From Nocardioides okcheonensis (GTDB lineage: Bacteria; Actinomycetota; Actinomycetes; Propionibacteriales; Nocardioidaceae), in assembly GCF_020991065.1 (NCBI RefSeq), contig NZ_CP087710.1, positions 2,852,001 to 2,916,000 on the forward strand: 64,000 nucleotides of DNA, read 5' to 3'. The stretch's first letter is position 1, and each line of letters opens with the position of its first letter. The position numbers were made by a program, and so were the translations under genes. The notes below the pieces were generated by a model. It was given only the letters and a program-made list of their open reading frames with translations, ran no database searches and was not told the origin of the DNA. Below, piece after piece: positions 1 through 8,105 of this stretch.

Positions 1-634
1 CGGCGTGGCCGCGCGCGAGGCGGACGAGCAGGCGGTCGAGGAGGCGGTCCCAGTCGGCGCGGGCACCGTCCGGGACGTCGGGGGTGAGGTCGGGGTGGTC
101 GCACAGCCAGAGGCCGGCGATGGCGGCGAGGCCGTTGGTCAGCAGCACGAGGGTCAGGTCGAGGTCGAGCGGGTCGAGCGCGGGCGCGCGGTCGTGCAGC
201 CGCTCGCGCAGGCGCACGCCGACGTGCTCGAGCGCGGTGCGGGAGATCGCGTCGGTGCGCTCGTCCTCCTCGCCCGGTCCGCCGAGGACCCGGCCGATGG
301 TGGCGATCGCCGTGGGGAGGTCGACGCCTCGCGCCGCCTCGCACACCGCGGCGAGCGCCGCGCGCGAGCCAGCCTCGCCGGCGGGCAGGTCGACGGTGTC
401 GCGGTCGACGGCGTCCATCAGCTCGGCGGTGACCTCGGCCAGGATCTGCTCGCAGACCGCGACCAGCAGCTGGTCGATGCCGGCGACGTGGTTGAACACG
501 GTGCGCCGGGAGACGCCGGCGAGCGCGGCGACCTGGTCGACGGTGAAGCCGTCCGCGCCGTGCTCGGTCGCGAGCGTCCGCGCGGCGTCGAGGATGGCGC
601 GGCGGCGCTCCTCGCGTGCGGTGGTCGTGGTCAC
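1..634 (-). CDS. TetR/AcrR family transcriptional regulator (C-terminus cut by window edge)
   Basis: The N-terminal ~50 residues form a TetR helix-turn-helix, with the recognition-helix stretch ALAGVSRRTVFNHV, followed by a helical ligand-binding/dimerisation domain that runs off the left edge of the window (211 codons seen, no stop). The start is the GTG at 634; translation reads VTTTTAREERRR, typical of TetR N-termini. A perfect 15-bp palindrome lies 10 bases upstream (645-659), so the protein is probably autoregulated. The target beyond the left edge is unknown. No ligand can be inferred from sequence. Confidence 0.85.
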   Translation of the reverse strand, partial: MTTTTAREERRRAILDAARTLATEHGADGFTVDQVAALAGVSRRTVFNHVAGIDQLLVAVCEQILAEVTAELMDAVDRDTVDLPAGEAGSRAALAAVCEAARGVDLPTAIATIGRVLGGPGEEDERTDAISRTALEHVGVRLRERLHDRAPALDPLDLDLTLVLLTNGLAAIAGLWLCDHPDLTPDVPDGARADWDRLLDRLLVRLARGHA

Positions 635-644
635 CGCACCAGTG

Positions 645-659
645 TTGCACTCAGTGCAA
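645..659. promoter_or_regulatory. Palindromic operator upstream of the tetR gene
   Basis: TTGCACTCAGTGCAA is a perfect 7+1+7 inverted repeat sitting between the DUF305 stop and the TetR start. Its size and placement fit a TetR dimer site overlapping the promoter or a leaderless start, giving negative autoregulation. This is inferred from position and symmetry only. Confidence 0.7.
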
Positions 660-668
660 ATCGGACGG

Positions 669-1292
669 TCAGCCGTGCATCCCGCACCAGCCGCCCGCGG
701 CGTCGCCGAACCAGGCGGAGAGCCGACCGCGCATCCAGGCGATCTCGCGGGCCTGGTCGTGGCGGATCGTGCGGGCCAGGTCGTTGACCGCGTCGTGCTC
801 GGCGGTGCCGCGCACGAGCAGCTGCTGGGCCATCATCACCGCCGCCATGTGGTGCCCGACCATGTCGCGCAGGAAGGCGCGGTCGAGCCGGTCGCCGTCG
901 AGGCCGGAGAGGTCGCGCATCATCGGCTCGTAGGTCGGGTCCTCCGTCGCCTCGTCGGGGTACCAGTCCCGGAGCCAGGCCTCCATCTCCTCGACCTGCG
1001 CCGACTGGTCGGCGACGATGCGCCGACCGAACGCGCGCATCGCGGGGCGGTCGGAGCGGGCCAGCTCGCCGGCGGCGGCGATCGCCTCGCGGTGGTGGGC
1101 GACCATCTCGCGCAGCCACGTCGCCTCGTTGGTGGCGGCGCGCATCGTCGTCGAGCCCGGTCCGCCCATCATCGACGTCCGGGCCAGGGGACCCCGGTCC
1201 GGTCCGTCCGACGCGAGGGCGAGCCCCATCCCGGTCCCGCCCAGTCCGGCCAGCACCCCGACCGCTGCCGCCACCGCCACCGTGCGCCTCAT
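669..1292 (-). CDS. DUF305 domain-containing exported protein
   Basis: A 207-residue protein beginning with MRRTVAVAAAVGVLAGLGG, a signal peptide or N-terminal anchor. The mature part contains the duplicated DUF305 (ferritin-like helical) repeat with two His-His motifs, MVAHHREA and MVGHHMAA, each followed by helices rich in Met and Glu, and ends in WCGMHG as many family members do. The family is exported and often linked to copper or metal stress; the exact role is unknown. The ATG at 1292 was chosen over the upstream ATG at 1316 because GAGGAGG lies 7 bases before it and the signal peptide then starts with MRR. Confidence 0.88.
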   Translation of the reverse strand: MRRTVAVAAAVGVLAGLGGTGMGLALASDGPDRGPLARTSMMGGPGSTTMRAATNEATWLREMVAHHREAIAAAGELARSDRPAMRAFGRRIVADQSAQVEEMEAWLRDWYPDEATEDPTYEPMMRDLSGLDGDRLDRAFLRDMVGHHMAAVMMAQQLLVRGTAEHDAVNDLARTIRHDQAREIAWMRGRLSAWFGDAAGGWCGMHG

Positions 1293-1356
1293 CGTGGGCC
1301 TCCTCGTCCCCACCATGGTCGGTCGGATCGCGGCGGGCGGACAGTGCCGAACGTCC

Positions 1357-2397
1357 TCAGCGGGTCGGGTCGACGATGGTCATCCCCGCGACGGTCGCGG
1401 TGTCGAAGACCGGCAGCAGCGCGGCGGCCTCGTCGAGCCCGATGACCCGCTCGACCAGGCGCTGCGGGCGGAGCACGCCGGACTCCACCAGGGCCAGCAT
1501 CGCGGGGTAGTCGACCGCGGCCATGCCGTGGCTGCCCAGCAGGTCGAGCTCCCACGCGATGACCCGCGCCATCGGCACCCGCGGGTGCCCGTCGACCGGG
1601 GGCAGCAGGCCGACCTGCGCGAGCCGGCCGCGGCGACGGAGCGCGAGGATCGCGTCGGCGCAGGTCTGCTCGCTGCCGACGGCGTCGACCGCGACGTGGC
1701 TGCCGCCGTCGGTCAGGCCTGCGACCGTCTCCGGTACGTCGGTGGTCCCGTCGGCGAGGACGGTGTGCTCGGCGCCGAGGTCGGCGGCGAGCGCCAGGGC
1801 CTCCCGGTTGCGGTCGACGGCGACCACCCGGGCGCCGAGGGCGCGGGCGATCATCACGGCGCTGAGCCCGACCCCGCCCGCGCCGACGACCGTGACCCAC
1901 TCGTCGGCCTGCACGGCGGCGCGGCCCACCAGCGCGCGGTACGCCGTCGCGAAGCGGCAGCCGAGCCCGGCCGCGGTCGCGAGGTCGACCGGCTCGGGGA
2001 CCGCGACCAGGTTGGTGTCGGCGGCGTGCAGCGCGACCAGCTCGGCGAAGGAGCCCCAGTGCGTGAAGCCCGGCTGCTGCTGGTCGGGGCACACCTGCGC
2101 GTCACCCCGCAGGCACCACTCGCAGCGGCCGCACCCGCAGACGAAGGGGACGGTGACCCGGTCGCCGACGCGCCAGCGGGTCACGCCGGAGCCGACCTCG
2201 GCGACGTGTCCCGCCAGCTCGTGGCCGGGCACGTGGGGGAGCGCGACGTCGTCGTGCCCGGCCCACGCGTGCCAGTCGCTGCGGCACAGCCCGGTCGCCG
2301 CGACGCGTACGACCACGCCGCCGTCGGGTGCCGTCGGCGGCGGCACGTCCCGCACCTCGGGCTGGGACCTGACCTCGTCGTAGACCACGGCTCGCAC
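1357..2397 (-). CDS. Zinc-dependent alcohol dehydrogenase (MDR family)
   Basis: A 346-residue medium-chain dehydrogenase. The N-terminal GroES-like domain has the catalytic zinc region GLCRSDWHAW and GHELAGHV, and a structural-zinc loop with the C-x2-C-x2-C-x7-C spacing (CGRCEWCLRGDAQVC). The C-terminal Rossmann fold has GAGGVGLSAV, followed by VVAVDRN for NAD(P) binding. It should oxidise an alcohol or reduce an aldehyde in the cytosol; the substrate cannot be told from sequence. It lies 24 bases downstream of the secreted-protein gene on the same strand, so the two may share a transcript. Confidence 0.88.
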   Translation of the reverse strand: MRAVVYDEVRSQPEVRDVPPPTAPDGGVVVRVAATGLCRSDWHAWAGHDDVALPHVPGHELAGHVAEVGSGVTRWRVGDRVTVPFVCGCGRCEWCLRGDAQVCPDQQQPGFTHWGSFAELVALHAADTNLVAVPEPVDLATAAGLGCRFATAYRALVGRAAVQADEWVTVVGAGGVGLSAVMIARALGARVVAVDRNREALALAADLGAEHTVLADGTTDVPETVAGLTDGGSHVAVDAVGSEQTCADAILALRRRGRLAQVGLLPPVDGHPRVPMARVIAWELDLLGSHGMAAVDYPAMLALVESGVLRPQRLVERVIGLDEAAALLPVFDTATVAGMTIVDPTR

Positions 2398-2421
2398 GAC
2401 CGCGATCCTCGCACCGAGGGG

Positions 2422-3066
2422 TCAGTCGCGCTGCACCGTCCGCAGCCGCAGCACCTCGCCCGCGCTGGTCCCGTCGCCGGGACCGACGGCGGTGGCGCCG
2501 ACGGTGCCGGTCACCGCCGCCTCGCGGGACGTGGTGACCAGGAGGGTTCGCGGACGGCTGCCGACCACCTGGCGGTCAAGGGTCTTGTCGCCGGGGGCGG
2601 CCCAGCGCAGGTCGACGGGGAGGGTGCCGGGTGGGCCGGCGGCCTCGCCGCTGATGTAGCCCAGGGCTCCGGTCAGGCGAGCCGACCGGAGCTTCCCCTG
2701 GACGTGGAGGTCGAGCTCACCGGTCTCGATGACCAGGTTGTCCACGAAGGTGCAGGTCTCGCTGAGCTGGGCGATCGCGTCGAGCCACAGGCCGTCGGGC
2801 ACGAAGCCGGCGGGGCAGGTGTAGTCGAGCGTCTCGCCGTAGACGGCGTCGACGGCGGGCGAGCCGGGTGTCTGCCAGGCCTGCACGCGGCCCACGTGGA
2901 CGTTGCCGCCGGCCTGGGGCACCGCGCCGAGCTGCAGCCACTCCGCGACGACGCTGCGCTGCCGGGTCTCGGTGTCCGCGTGCGCCGCCGGTGCCCCGGC
3001 CCCGACGACCGTGAGGACGACGGCGCTCGCGGCGGCGGCGCGGCGCGCGTGGGTGCGTACGGTCAT
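2422..3066 (-). CDS. Secreted protein of unknown function
   Basis: A 214-residue protein that starts MTVRTHARRAAAASAVVLTVVG and has a clear Sec signal peptide, with probable cleavage after AHA near residue 28. The mature part has three visible cysteines (YTCPAG, ETCTFV) and a beta-rich look, with no family recognised. The ATG at 3066 has a GAGGGGGA ribosome-binding site 7 bases upstream; a longer frame upstream has no signal features and was rejected. It precedes the alcohol dehydrogenase gene. Confidence 0.75.
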   Translation of the reverse strand: MTVRTHARRAAAASAVVLTVVGAGAPAAHADTETRQRSVVAEWLQLGAVPQAGGNVHVGRVQAWQTPGSPAVDAVYGETLDYTCPAGFVPDGLWLDAIAQLSETCTFVDNLVIETGELDLHVQGKLRSARLTGALGYISGEAAGPPGTLPVDLRWAAPGDKTLDRQVVGSRPRTLLVTTSREAAVTGTVGATAVGPGDGTSAGEVLRLRTVQRD

Positions 3067-3184
3067 GGGTGGTCCCCCTCGAGCGGGCAGTGGCGCCTCC
3101 GGACACTGCACCGTGGCACCCGGCGCCCCCGACGAGGTCGCTCGTGTCGAGGGTTCACCAGATGTGGTGGCTACGCTCGACGGC

Positions 3185-3652
3185 GTGGACGAGCAGACAC
3201 CCGCCCTGCGGGCCCTGGCGGAGGCCGGGATCCCCCACGAGGTCACCCGGCACGGACGCGTCGGGTCGCTGGCGGAGGCCGCGGCGGTACGCGGCGTCGA
3301 GCCGTCGGCGATCGTGAAGACGATGGTCGTGCGGCGCGGCGAGGGCGACCACCTGCTGGTGCTGGTGCCGGGCGACCGGCAGATCTCGTGGCCCCGGCTG
3401 AGGGCGCTGCTCGGGGTCAACCGGATCTCGATGCCGGACGCCGACGCCGCGCGCGAGGTCACCGGCTACGAGCGCGGCACCATCACGCCGTTCGGCACCC
3501 TGGTCCCGCTCCCCGTCGTCGCCGACGAGCGCATCGTCGGCCGCACGATCTCGCTCGGCGCCGGTGCCCACGGCGTGGCCGCGACGCTGGCGGCCGACGA
3601 CGTCGTGCGCCACCTCGGTGCGCAGGTCGCGGACGTCACCGACCCGGCGTGA
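3185..3652 (+). CDS. YbaK/EbsC-type aminoacyl-tRNA deacylase
   Basis: About 155 residues with the YbaK/ProX fold: an N-terminal segment (HEVTRHGRVGSLAEAAAVRGV), the conserved lysine segment SAIVKTMVVRR, the central region VLVPGDRQISWPRLRALL, and the GTITPFGT motif near residue 100. Members of the family hydrolyse mischarged Cys- or Ala-tRNA(Pro) or related tRNAs in the cytosol. The GTG at 3185 is a plausible start (VDEQTPALRALAEAGI), but the ribosome-binding site is weak and a GTG about 17 bases upstream is possible. Its 3' end overlaps the convergent gene at 3636 by 17 bases. Confidence 0.82.
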   Translation: MDEQTPALRALAEAGIPHEVTRHGRVGSLAEAAAVRGVEPSAIVKTMVVRRGEGDHLLVLVPGDRQISWPRLRALLGVNRISMPDADAAREVTGYERGTITPFGTLVPLPVVADERIVGRTISLGAGAHGVAATLAADDVVRHLGAQVADVTDPA

Positions 3653-3935
3653 GCCCGTCGAGGAAGGCCGCGATCCGGTCGGCCGGCCAGTCCGCGTCCA
3701 GCTCGGCGGTGACCCGGTCGAGGACCTCGGCGGGGCTCCCGTCCGCCTCGGTCCACGGGCTCCGCTCCCAGCCGGCGAGGTAGTCGTCCGCGCCGGTGTC
3801 ACCCAGCCGCATCGCGGCTTCGTCGATCGCCTCGGCGAACCGCGGCGCCAGCTCCGCCTTCACCGTCTCGTCGCCGGCGCGGGCGGCGACCATGGAGGGC
3901 AGCTCGCGCCACCGGGTGACCTGGAACTCCGTCAT
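3636..3935 (-). CDS. Virulence factor domain-containing small protein
   Basis: A 99-residue soluble protein (MTEFQVTRWRELPSMVAAR...) matching the short actinobacterial 'virulence factor' family (Pfam Virulence_fact), known by the TRWRELPSMV start and the C-terminal DWPADRIAAFLDGL. The biochemical role of the family is unknown despite its name. The start ATG has TAGGCT exactly 7 bases upstream and no Shine-Dalgarno, suggesting a leaderless transcript. The stop overlaps the 3' end of the YbaK gene on the other strand. Confidence 0.72.
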   Translation of the reverse strand: MTEFQVTRWRELPSMVAARAGDETVKAELAPRFAEAIDEAAMRLGDTGADDYLAGWERSPWTEADGSPAEVLDRVTAELDADWPADRIAAFLDGLTPGR

Positions 3936-3975
3936 GGCGGGCAGCCTAGGACCGGGCGTGCTGTCCGGGGAACGA

Positions 3976-4010
3976 CGATCGGGCCGGCCCCTGGGGGACC
4001 GGCCCGATCG
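3976..4010. terminator. Strong GC hairpin, likely transcription terminator
   Basis: Arms CGATCGGGCCGG (3976-3987) and CCGGCCCGATCG (3999-4010) are perfectly complementary over 12 bases around a short C/G-rich loop. No U-tract is seen, as is usual for high-GC actinobacteria. It lies between the minus-strand DUF6191 gene end and the promoter of the small gene at 3935. Confidence 0.6.
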
Positions 4011-4239
4011 ACTGGCGGGCTCCCGACGAAAGTGCATTGGTGCAGGTCATCGGCGGTTTTCCGCAGGGCCTGTAGGCCCCATTCCCCGTGAGGTACCCCC
4101 TCCATTCCCCGTGAACCGGTTCTGACCTGCGGGTTCAGCGCCGTTCGAACTAGCGGAGCTTGGGTCTTGGCTGATTGAGGGCTGAGGGCGATCACGGACG
4201 CACCGGCGTCTGTCGCGGTCGTTATCAGCAGCCTGCTGG
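4011..4239. other. Intergenic stretch with small repeats, no gene seen
   Basis: The stretch has lower GC than its surroundings. CCATTCCCCGTGA occurs twice (4079-4091 and 4102-4114), spaced 23 bases start to start. Small hairpins GGGCC-TGTA-GGCCC (about 4066-4079) and GGCGG-TTTT-CCGC also occur. CTCCCGACGAAAGT at 4020-4033 matches, in inverted orientation, part of the tRNA-Ser downstream hairpin at 5943-5966. No open frame here has convincing codon bias. Confidence 0.5.
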
Positions 4240-4521
4240 CTACGGCTCGTCGGCGGTTCGGGGCTGGATCGACGACGTGTGTGTTGTCGGGTCGTCATCT
4301 GGGACTGGGGTGACGGGACCCCTGTTCTGCTGTGCCCGTAGTTCCGTCACAGCATTGTGCCGCGCCGGGGCGAACACCTCGTCCATGACTTCGAGAGGGT
4401 TGCCGTGTGTGGTTCTCCGACTGCCTCGTCTGCTACCGAATGCCCGCTGTGCACAGAGGGTCACGAGGACCACGAGCACGAGGAGCCCGATGACGGCTTG
4501 CAGCTGTCCGAGGGCCTTCAC
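4240..4521 (-). CDS. DUF6191 family small membrane protein
   Basis: 93 residues: one N-terminal transmembrane helix (about 6-24, AVIGLLVLVVLVTLCAQ), then a basic stretch and the conserved tail NPLEVMDEVFAPARHNAVTEL followed by QQNRG, recognisable as DUF6191. Function is unknown. The start is GTG at 4521, sharing the four bases GTGA with the stop of the upstream gene, so it is probably translationally coupled. It is the third gene of the sigma/regulator/DUF6191 run. Codon use is less GC-biased than in the surrounding chromosome. Confidence 0.72.
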   Translation of the reverse strand: MKALGQLQAVIGLLVLVVLVTLCAQRAFGSRRGSRRTTHGNPLEVMDEVFAPARHNAVTELRAQQNRGPVTPVPDDDPTTHTSSIQPRTADEP

Positions 4522-5225
4522 GGTCGCATCACCTCTTGCTCCTCTGTGGAGCCGGGGACTACCTGCCCGTCGATGAGCAGCTCGGAGGTGTACTCGTCGA
4601 TGTTCTCGGGGATCTCGAAGGGGGCGTATCCGGCTCCGTCGACCTCGTAGACACGAAGATCCTTGGTGTAGTCACCGGACGTGATGCGCACGGTGTCCAC
4701 GTCGGGGTGGACGGCGTAGATCCATACGAACGAGTCGCCCACCTCGGCTCCTGAGTCGGCGAACAGGGCCGGGTCCTTGAGGTAGCGCGCCGTGTCGATG
4801 ACGACACCTCCACAACCGGTATCGACGTACTCCCCGTACTCGTAGCCAGTCGTGTTCCACTCGCTGCCGAGCAGGTTCTTGCGCTCTTCGACCAGTTCCA
4901 CGCCGGTGACCGGCTGTCCGCACGCGTCGGTGCGGTCAGACTCGATGAGCAGGTAGCGACTGCCGTCCACACTCCCGGTCGCCACGATCCGTTCAGGAGC
5001 GATGGTGTCGACGTACTCGGGTCCGTCCTGTACGTACGCTCCCGCTGCCAGCGCCAATGGAACGGCCAGCGCTCCCACGCTGAGGGCGAGTCGTCGGTTG
5101 CGACGCGGACGGCGCTCGCGCTGGGGTGCGGTTGCGAAGGCATCCTCGGTGAGCGTGTCTGCCACCGTGTGCAGGTCATGCCGCAGGCGTTGTTCGATGC
5201 CCTGCTTGTCGTGGGTGTCGTTCAT
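4518..5225 (-). CDS. Single-pass membrane protein downstream of ECF sigma gene, putative anti-sigma-like
   Basis: 235 residues: a cytoplasmic N-terminal ~45 residues with a basic patch (RERRPRRNRR), one transmembrane helix at about 46-65, and an extracytoplasmic domain with two cysteines (DACGQP and DTGCGG) that could form a disulfide. Its start overlaps the sigma factor stop as ATGA, the standard arrangement of an ECF sigma with its regulator. No zinc-binding anti-sigma motif (HxxxCxxC) is present, so the anti-sigma assignment is positional only. The outer domain could sense an envelope signal. Confidence 0.65.
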   Translation of the reverse strand: MNDTHDKQGIEQRLRHDLHTVADTLTEDAFATAPQRERRPRRNRRLALSVGALAVPLALAAGAYVQDGPEYVDTIAPERIVATGSVDGSRYLLIESDRTDACGQPVTGVELVEERKNLLGSEWNTTGYEYGEYVDTGCGGVVIDTARYLKDPALFADSGAEVGDSFVWIYAVHPDVDTVRITSGDYTKDLRVYEVDGAGYAPFEIPENIDEYTSELLIDGQVVPGSTEEQEVMRP

Positions 5226-5689
5226 GCCAGTGCCTTTCGAAGCTTGTCGAGTGCGCGGCGGTGGTCGGAGCGCACCGTTGCCGCCGGGCGGTCGAGGACG
5301 GCTGCTACCTCGTTCAAGGGGAGGTCTTCGTAGTAGTGCAGGACGACGACGGCGCGCTGGATCCATGAGAGCCGTCCGACGTGGGCCCATGTCTCGTCCA
5401 CTTCCGGTGGAAGAGCGACCGGAGGCCTCTCGGGGGTCCTCGACAGGAGGCGGAAGCGACGCCGCTGGACGTCCTTGACGGCGTTGACCACGGCGCGTTT
5501 CAGGTATGGGAGCGGCTTGTCGATCTGGTCCCAGCGGTCGTGTGCGGAGGTGAACACGGATTGGACTACGTCCTCGCTCACGTCGTGTGAACCGGACATC
5601 AGGTACGCCAAGCGCAGGAGCGTCAGCCGATGCTCTCGGTACGCATCTTCGAACTGCAAGGCAGGCCCGTGCCTCTCCGTAGTTTTCAC
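5222..5689 (-). CDS. ECF-type RNA polymerase sigma factor (SigE/SCO family)
   Basis: 155 residues with sigma region 2 (FEDAYREHRLTLLRLAYLMSG, then SEDVVQSVF) and region 4 (LNEVAAVLDRPAATVRSDHRRALDKLR) joined by a short linker, the compact layout of ECF sigma factors. The WIQRAVVVLHYYEDL segment before region 4 is typical of the SigE/CnrH-like actinobacterial group. The GTG at 5689 (VKTTERHG) was chosen because region 2 starts shortly after it and the sequence further upstream has poor coding character. It overlaps the next gene as ATGA. It probably directs its own operon and envelope-stress genes. Confidence 0.82.
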   Translation of the reverse strand: MKTTERHGPALQFEDAYREHRLTLLRLAYLMSGSHDVSEDVVQSVFTSAHDRWDQIDKPLPYLKRAVVNAVKDVQRRRFRLLSRTPERPPVALPPEVDETWAHVGRLSWIQRAVVVLHYYEDLPLNEVAAVLDRPAATVRSDHRRALDKLRKALA

Positions 5690-5878
5690 ATCTGTCCAGT
5701 CGTCGCAGGACCCTGCAGCGTTGCACCGGACACTGATCTTTTGCCGGTCGGCAGGAGTGCGCCAAGCGCTCTGCCTCAGCCACCTGCGGCAGGGCGTCTC
5801 GTCATCATCGGGCGACCGGACTCCCGGCGCAGCGCACCCGGCTCGCTCGCGGAGAGCCGCAGCGCCTCCCGGAATGCC

Positions 5879-5966
5879 GAGAGCCGCCCCCGGCGACCGA
5901 TTTCTCGGGCCTGAGGCGGCTCTCTCCGACTTTCGTCGGCTTGGCTCCCGACTTTCGTCGGGAGCC
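5879..5966 (-). terminator. Array of GAAA-tetraloop hairpins downstream of tRNA-Ser
   Basis: Read on the minus strand directly after the tRNA there are three stem-loops with GAAA tetraloops: GGCTCCCGAC-GAAA-GTCGGGAGCC (5943-5966), CCGAC-GAAA-GTCGG (5926-5939) and CCGA-GAAA-TCGG (5897-5908). The last is enclosed by GAGAGCCGCC/GGCGGCTCTC (5879-5888, 5915-5924). The first is likely the tRNA terminator. The remaining structure is unexplained. Confidence 0.6.
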
Positions 5967-5968
5967 CC

Positions 5969-6058
5969 TGGCGGTGACGGAGGGATTTGAACCCTCGGTG
6001 GACTTGCGCCCACAAACGCTTTCGAGGCGTTCTCCTTAGGCCGCTCGGACACGTCACC
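5969..6058 (-). tRNA. tRNA-Ser (anticodon CGA)
   Basis: The 90-nt gene folds as a class II tRNA: acceptor GGTGACG/CGTCACC, discriminator G and encoded CCA; D-arm TCCGAGCGG; anticodon stem AACGC/GCGTT with loop CTCGAAA (anticodon CGA); a long variable arm (TGTGGGCGCAAGTCCACC region); and T-arm GAGGGTTCAAATCCCTC. It reads UCG serine codons. Strong hairpins follow its 3' end. Confidence 0.96.
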
Positions 6059-6198
6059 GCGCCGAACGTTACTAGAGGGCGGTGCCGAGGATGAAACCGA
6101 GGTCGGTCCCGGTCGGGCCATGGTCAGGGTGTGGGTGACGCAGGTAACTTTCGGCGCACGCCCGTGCTCGCGCCCCGGCGCGGCAGGAAGGAGGGGCC

Positions 6199-8105
6199 GT
6201 GACCGCCGTCCGACGTGTCCGAGACCTCGCGCGGGCCGGCCTGCCCCGCAGCGTCGGGGAGCGGCTCCCCGCCGCGCCGCCGCAGGAGGTGACCGAGCTC
6301 CTCCACGACAAGCGCTTCCAGGCCGCCGTCCGGGACTGGGCCGACGAGCAGGGCCGACCCGAGCCCGAGGTGTGGGACGAGGTCACCGGCTACCTCCACG
6401 AGATGGCGGCCGACCACGACGACCGCACCTCGCAGGGCTGGGCGCGGATGGGCGACTGGTTCCTGCGCGCCTACGACGTGCTCGTCGACGAGGACCAGAT
6501 GCAGCGGCTGCGCAAGGTCGACCGGGCCCACAGCCTGGCGCTCGCGTTCAGCCACCGCTCGTACCTCGACGGCATGGTCATCCCCAACGTGCTGATGGCG
6601 CGGCGCTTCTCGCCGACCTACACCTTCGGCGGCGCCAACCTGAACCTCCCCGTGCTGGGCACGATCGCCAAGCGCACCGGCGTCATCTTCATCCGCCGCT
6701 CGACCCAGGAGATCCCGGTCTACCGGCTCGCGCTGCGCTCCTACATCCGCCAGATGGTGGCCAACAAGCGCAACCTGGCCTGGTCGATCGAGGGCGGCCG
6801 CACCCGCACCGGCAAGCTGCGTCCCCCGGTGCACGGCATCCTCAAGTACCTCACCGACACCGTCGAGGGGCCGGACGCCCCGGACGTGCAGGTCGTGCCG
6901 GTGTCCGTGGTCTACGACCAGCTCCACGAGGTCTCGCTGATGACCGAGGAGGCGCGCGGGGCCAGCAAGACGCCGGAGGACTGGCGCTGGCTCGTACGCT
7001 TCGCGCGGCTGCAGCGCAACCGTCTCGGGCGGGCCTACCTCACCGTCGGCGAGCCGTTCTCGCTGAGCGAGCGGATGGCGGAGCTCGCCGCGGAGGGCGT
7101 CACCGGGCACCAGGCGGTCGAGCGGGTCGCGCTCGACATCTCCCACCGGCTCAACCGCGCCACCCCCGTCACCGTCACCGCGATCGTGTCGCTGGCGCTG
7201 CTCGGCGCCGACCGCGCCCTCACCGTCGACGAGGTGCTCGAGACGGTCGAGCCGCTCGCGGCCTACGTGGAGTCGCGCCGGTGGCCGGTCGCCGGCGCCG
7301 CCGACCTGCGCGACCGCTCGACGATCCGCCGGGCGCTGGCCGAGCTGGCCCGCAGCGGGGTGCTGACGGCGTACGACCAGGGCACCGAGCCGGTCTGGAA
7401 GATCGGCGACGACCAGCACCTGGTCGCGGCGTTCTACCGCAACACCGTGATCCACATCCTCGTCGAGCGCGCGATCGGCGAGCTCGCGCTGCTCACGGTC
7501 AGCGAGCTCGAGCCCGGCGCCGACCTGCCGCCCGGCGGCGAGCTCCAGGTGGGCTGGGAGGAGGCGAAGCGGATGCGCGACCTGCTCAAGTTCGAGTTCT
7601 TCTTCCCCTCCCGCGCCGACTTCGAGGACGACCTGCGCGCCGAGCTGCAGCTGCTGGTCGGCGAGGGCGTCACCGAGCTGACGCCGGTCAAGGCGCGCCA
7701 GCTGCTCGTCACCGCCCGTCCCCACCTCGCGCACCTGGTGCTGCGCCCGTTCCTCGACGCCTACCTCGTCGTCGCCGACCGGCTCGCCGAGCACGGCGAC
7801 GGCCCCGTCGACGAGGAGGCGCTGCTCGCCGACGCCCTCGCGGTCGGCCAGCAGTGGGCCCTGCAGCGGCGGGTCGCGAGCGCCGAGTCGATCTCGCTCA
7901 GCTCTTCCGCACCGCTCTCGCGCTCGCCCGCCACAAGGGGCTGCTCGACGAGGGCGCCGGCGTGGGCTCGGCCCGCGAGGCGTTCGCCGCCGAGCTGCGC
8001 GACACCGTGCGCCGGGTCAACATCGTCGGCGAGATCGCGGGGGAGCCCGTGCAGGTGGTGCCGCCGCCCGTCCCGCAGCAGTCGCCCGCGCAGGACCCCG
8101 TGTGA
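6199..8105 (+). pseudogene. plsB: Glycerol-3-phosphate 1-O-acyltransferase, interrupted by a frameshift near 7895
   Basis: This should be a ~635-residue PlsB that transfers an acyl group to sn-1 of glycerol 3-phosphate at the membrane. Motifs are intact: HRSYLD (His119-Asp124), FIRRS, and EGGRTRTGK. The GTG start at 6199 follows AAGGAGGGG. The frame that encodes residues 1 to ~566 (ending ...RVASAESIS) loses homology near 7895. The expected C-terminus (FRTALALARHKGLLDEGAG to the stop at 8105) continues in another frame, as if one base were missing. The cause is either a true mutation or a sequence error. The corrected stop overlaps the next start as GTGA, which favours an originally intact gene. 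Gene order plsB-plsC-WS/DGAT resembles Mycobacterium Rv2482c-Rv2484c. Confidence 0.88.

Noticed and set aside
4020..5966. CTCCCGACGAAAGT shared by 4020-4033 and the tRNA-Ser terminator hairpin, considered as attL/attR of an island
   Set aside because: The copies are in inverted rather than direct orientation, outside the tRNA 3' end, and no integrase lies between them.
5690..6121. N-terminal extension of the ECF sigma frame up to 6121
   Set aside because: It would translate through the tRNA-Ser gene and its hairpins; homology begins near 5689.
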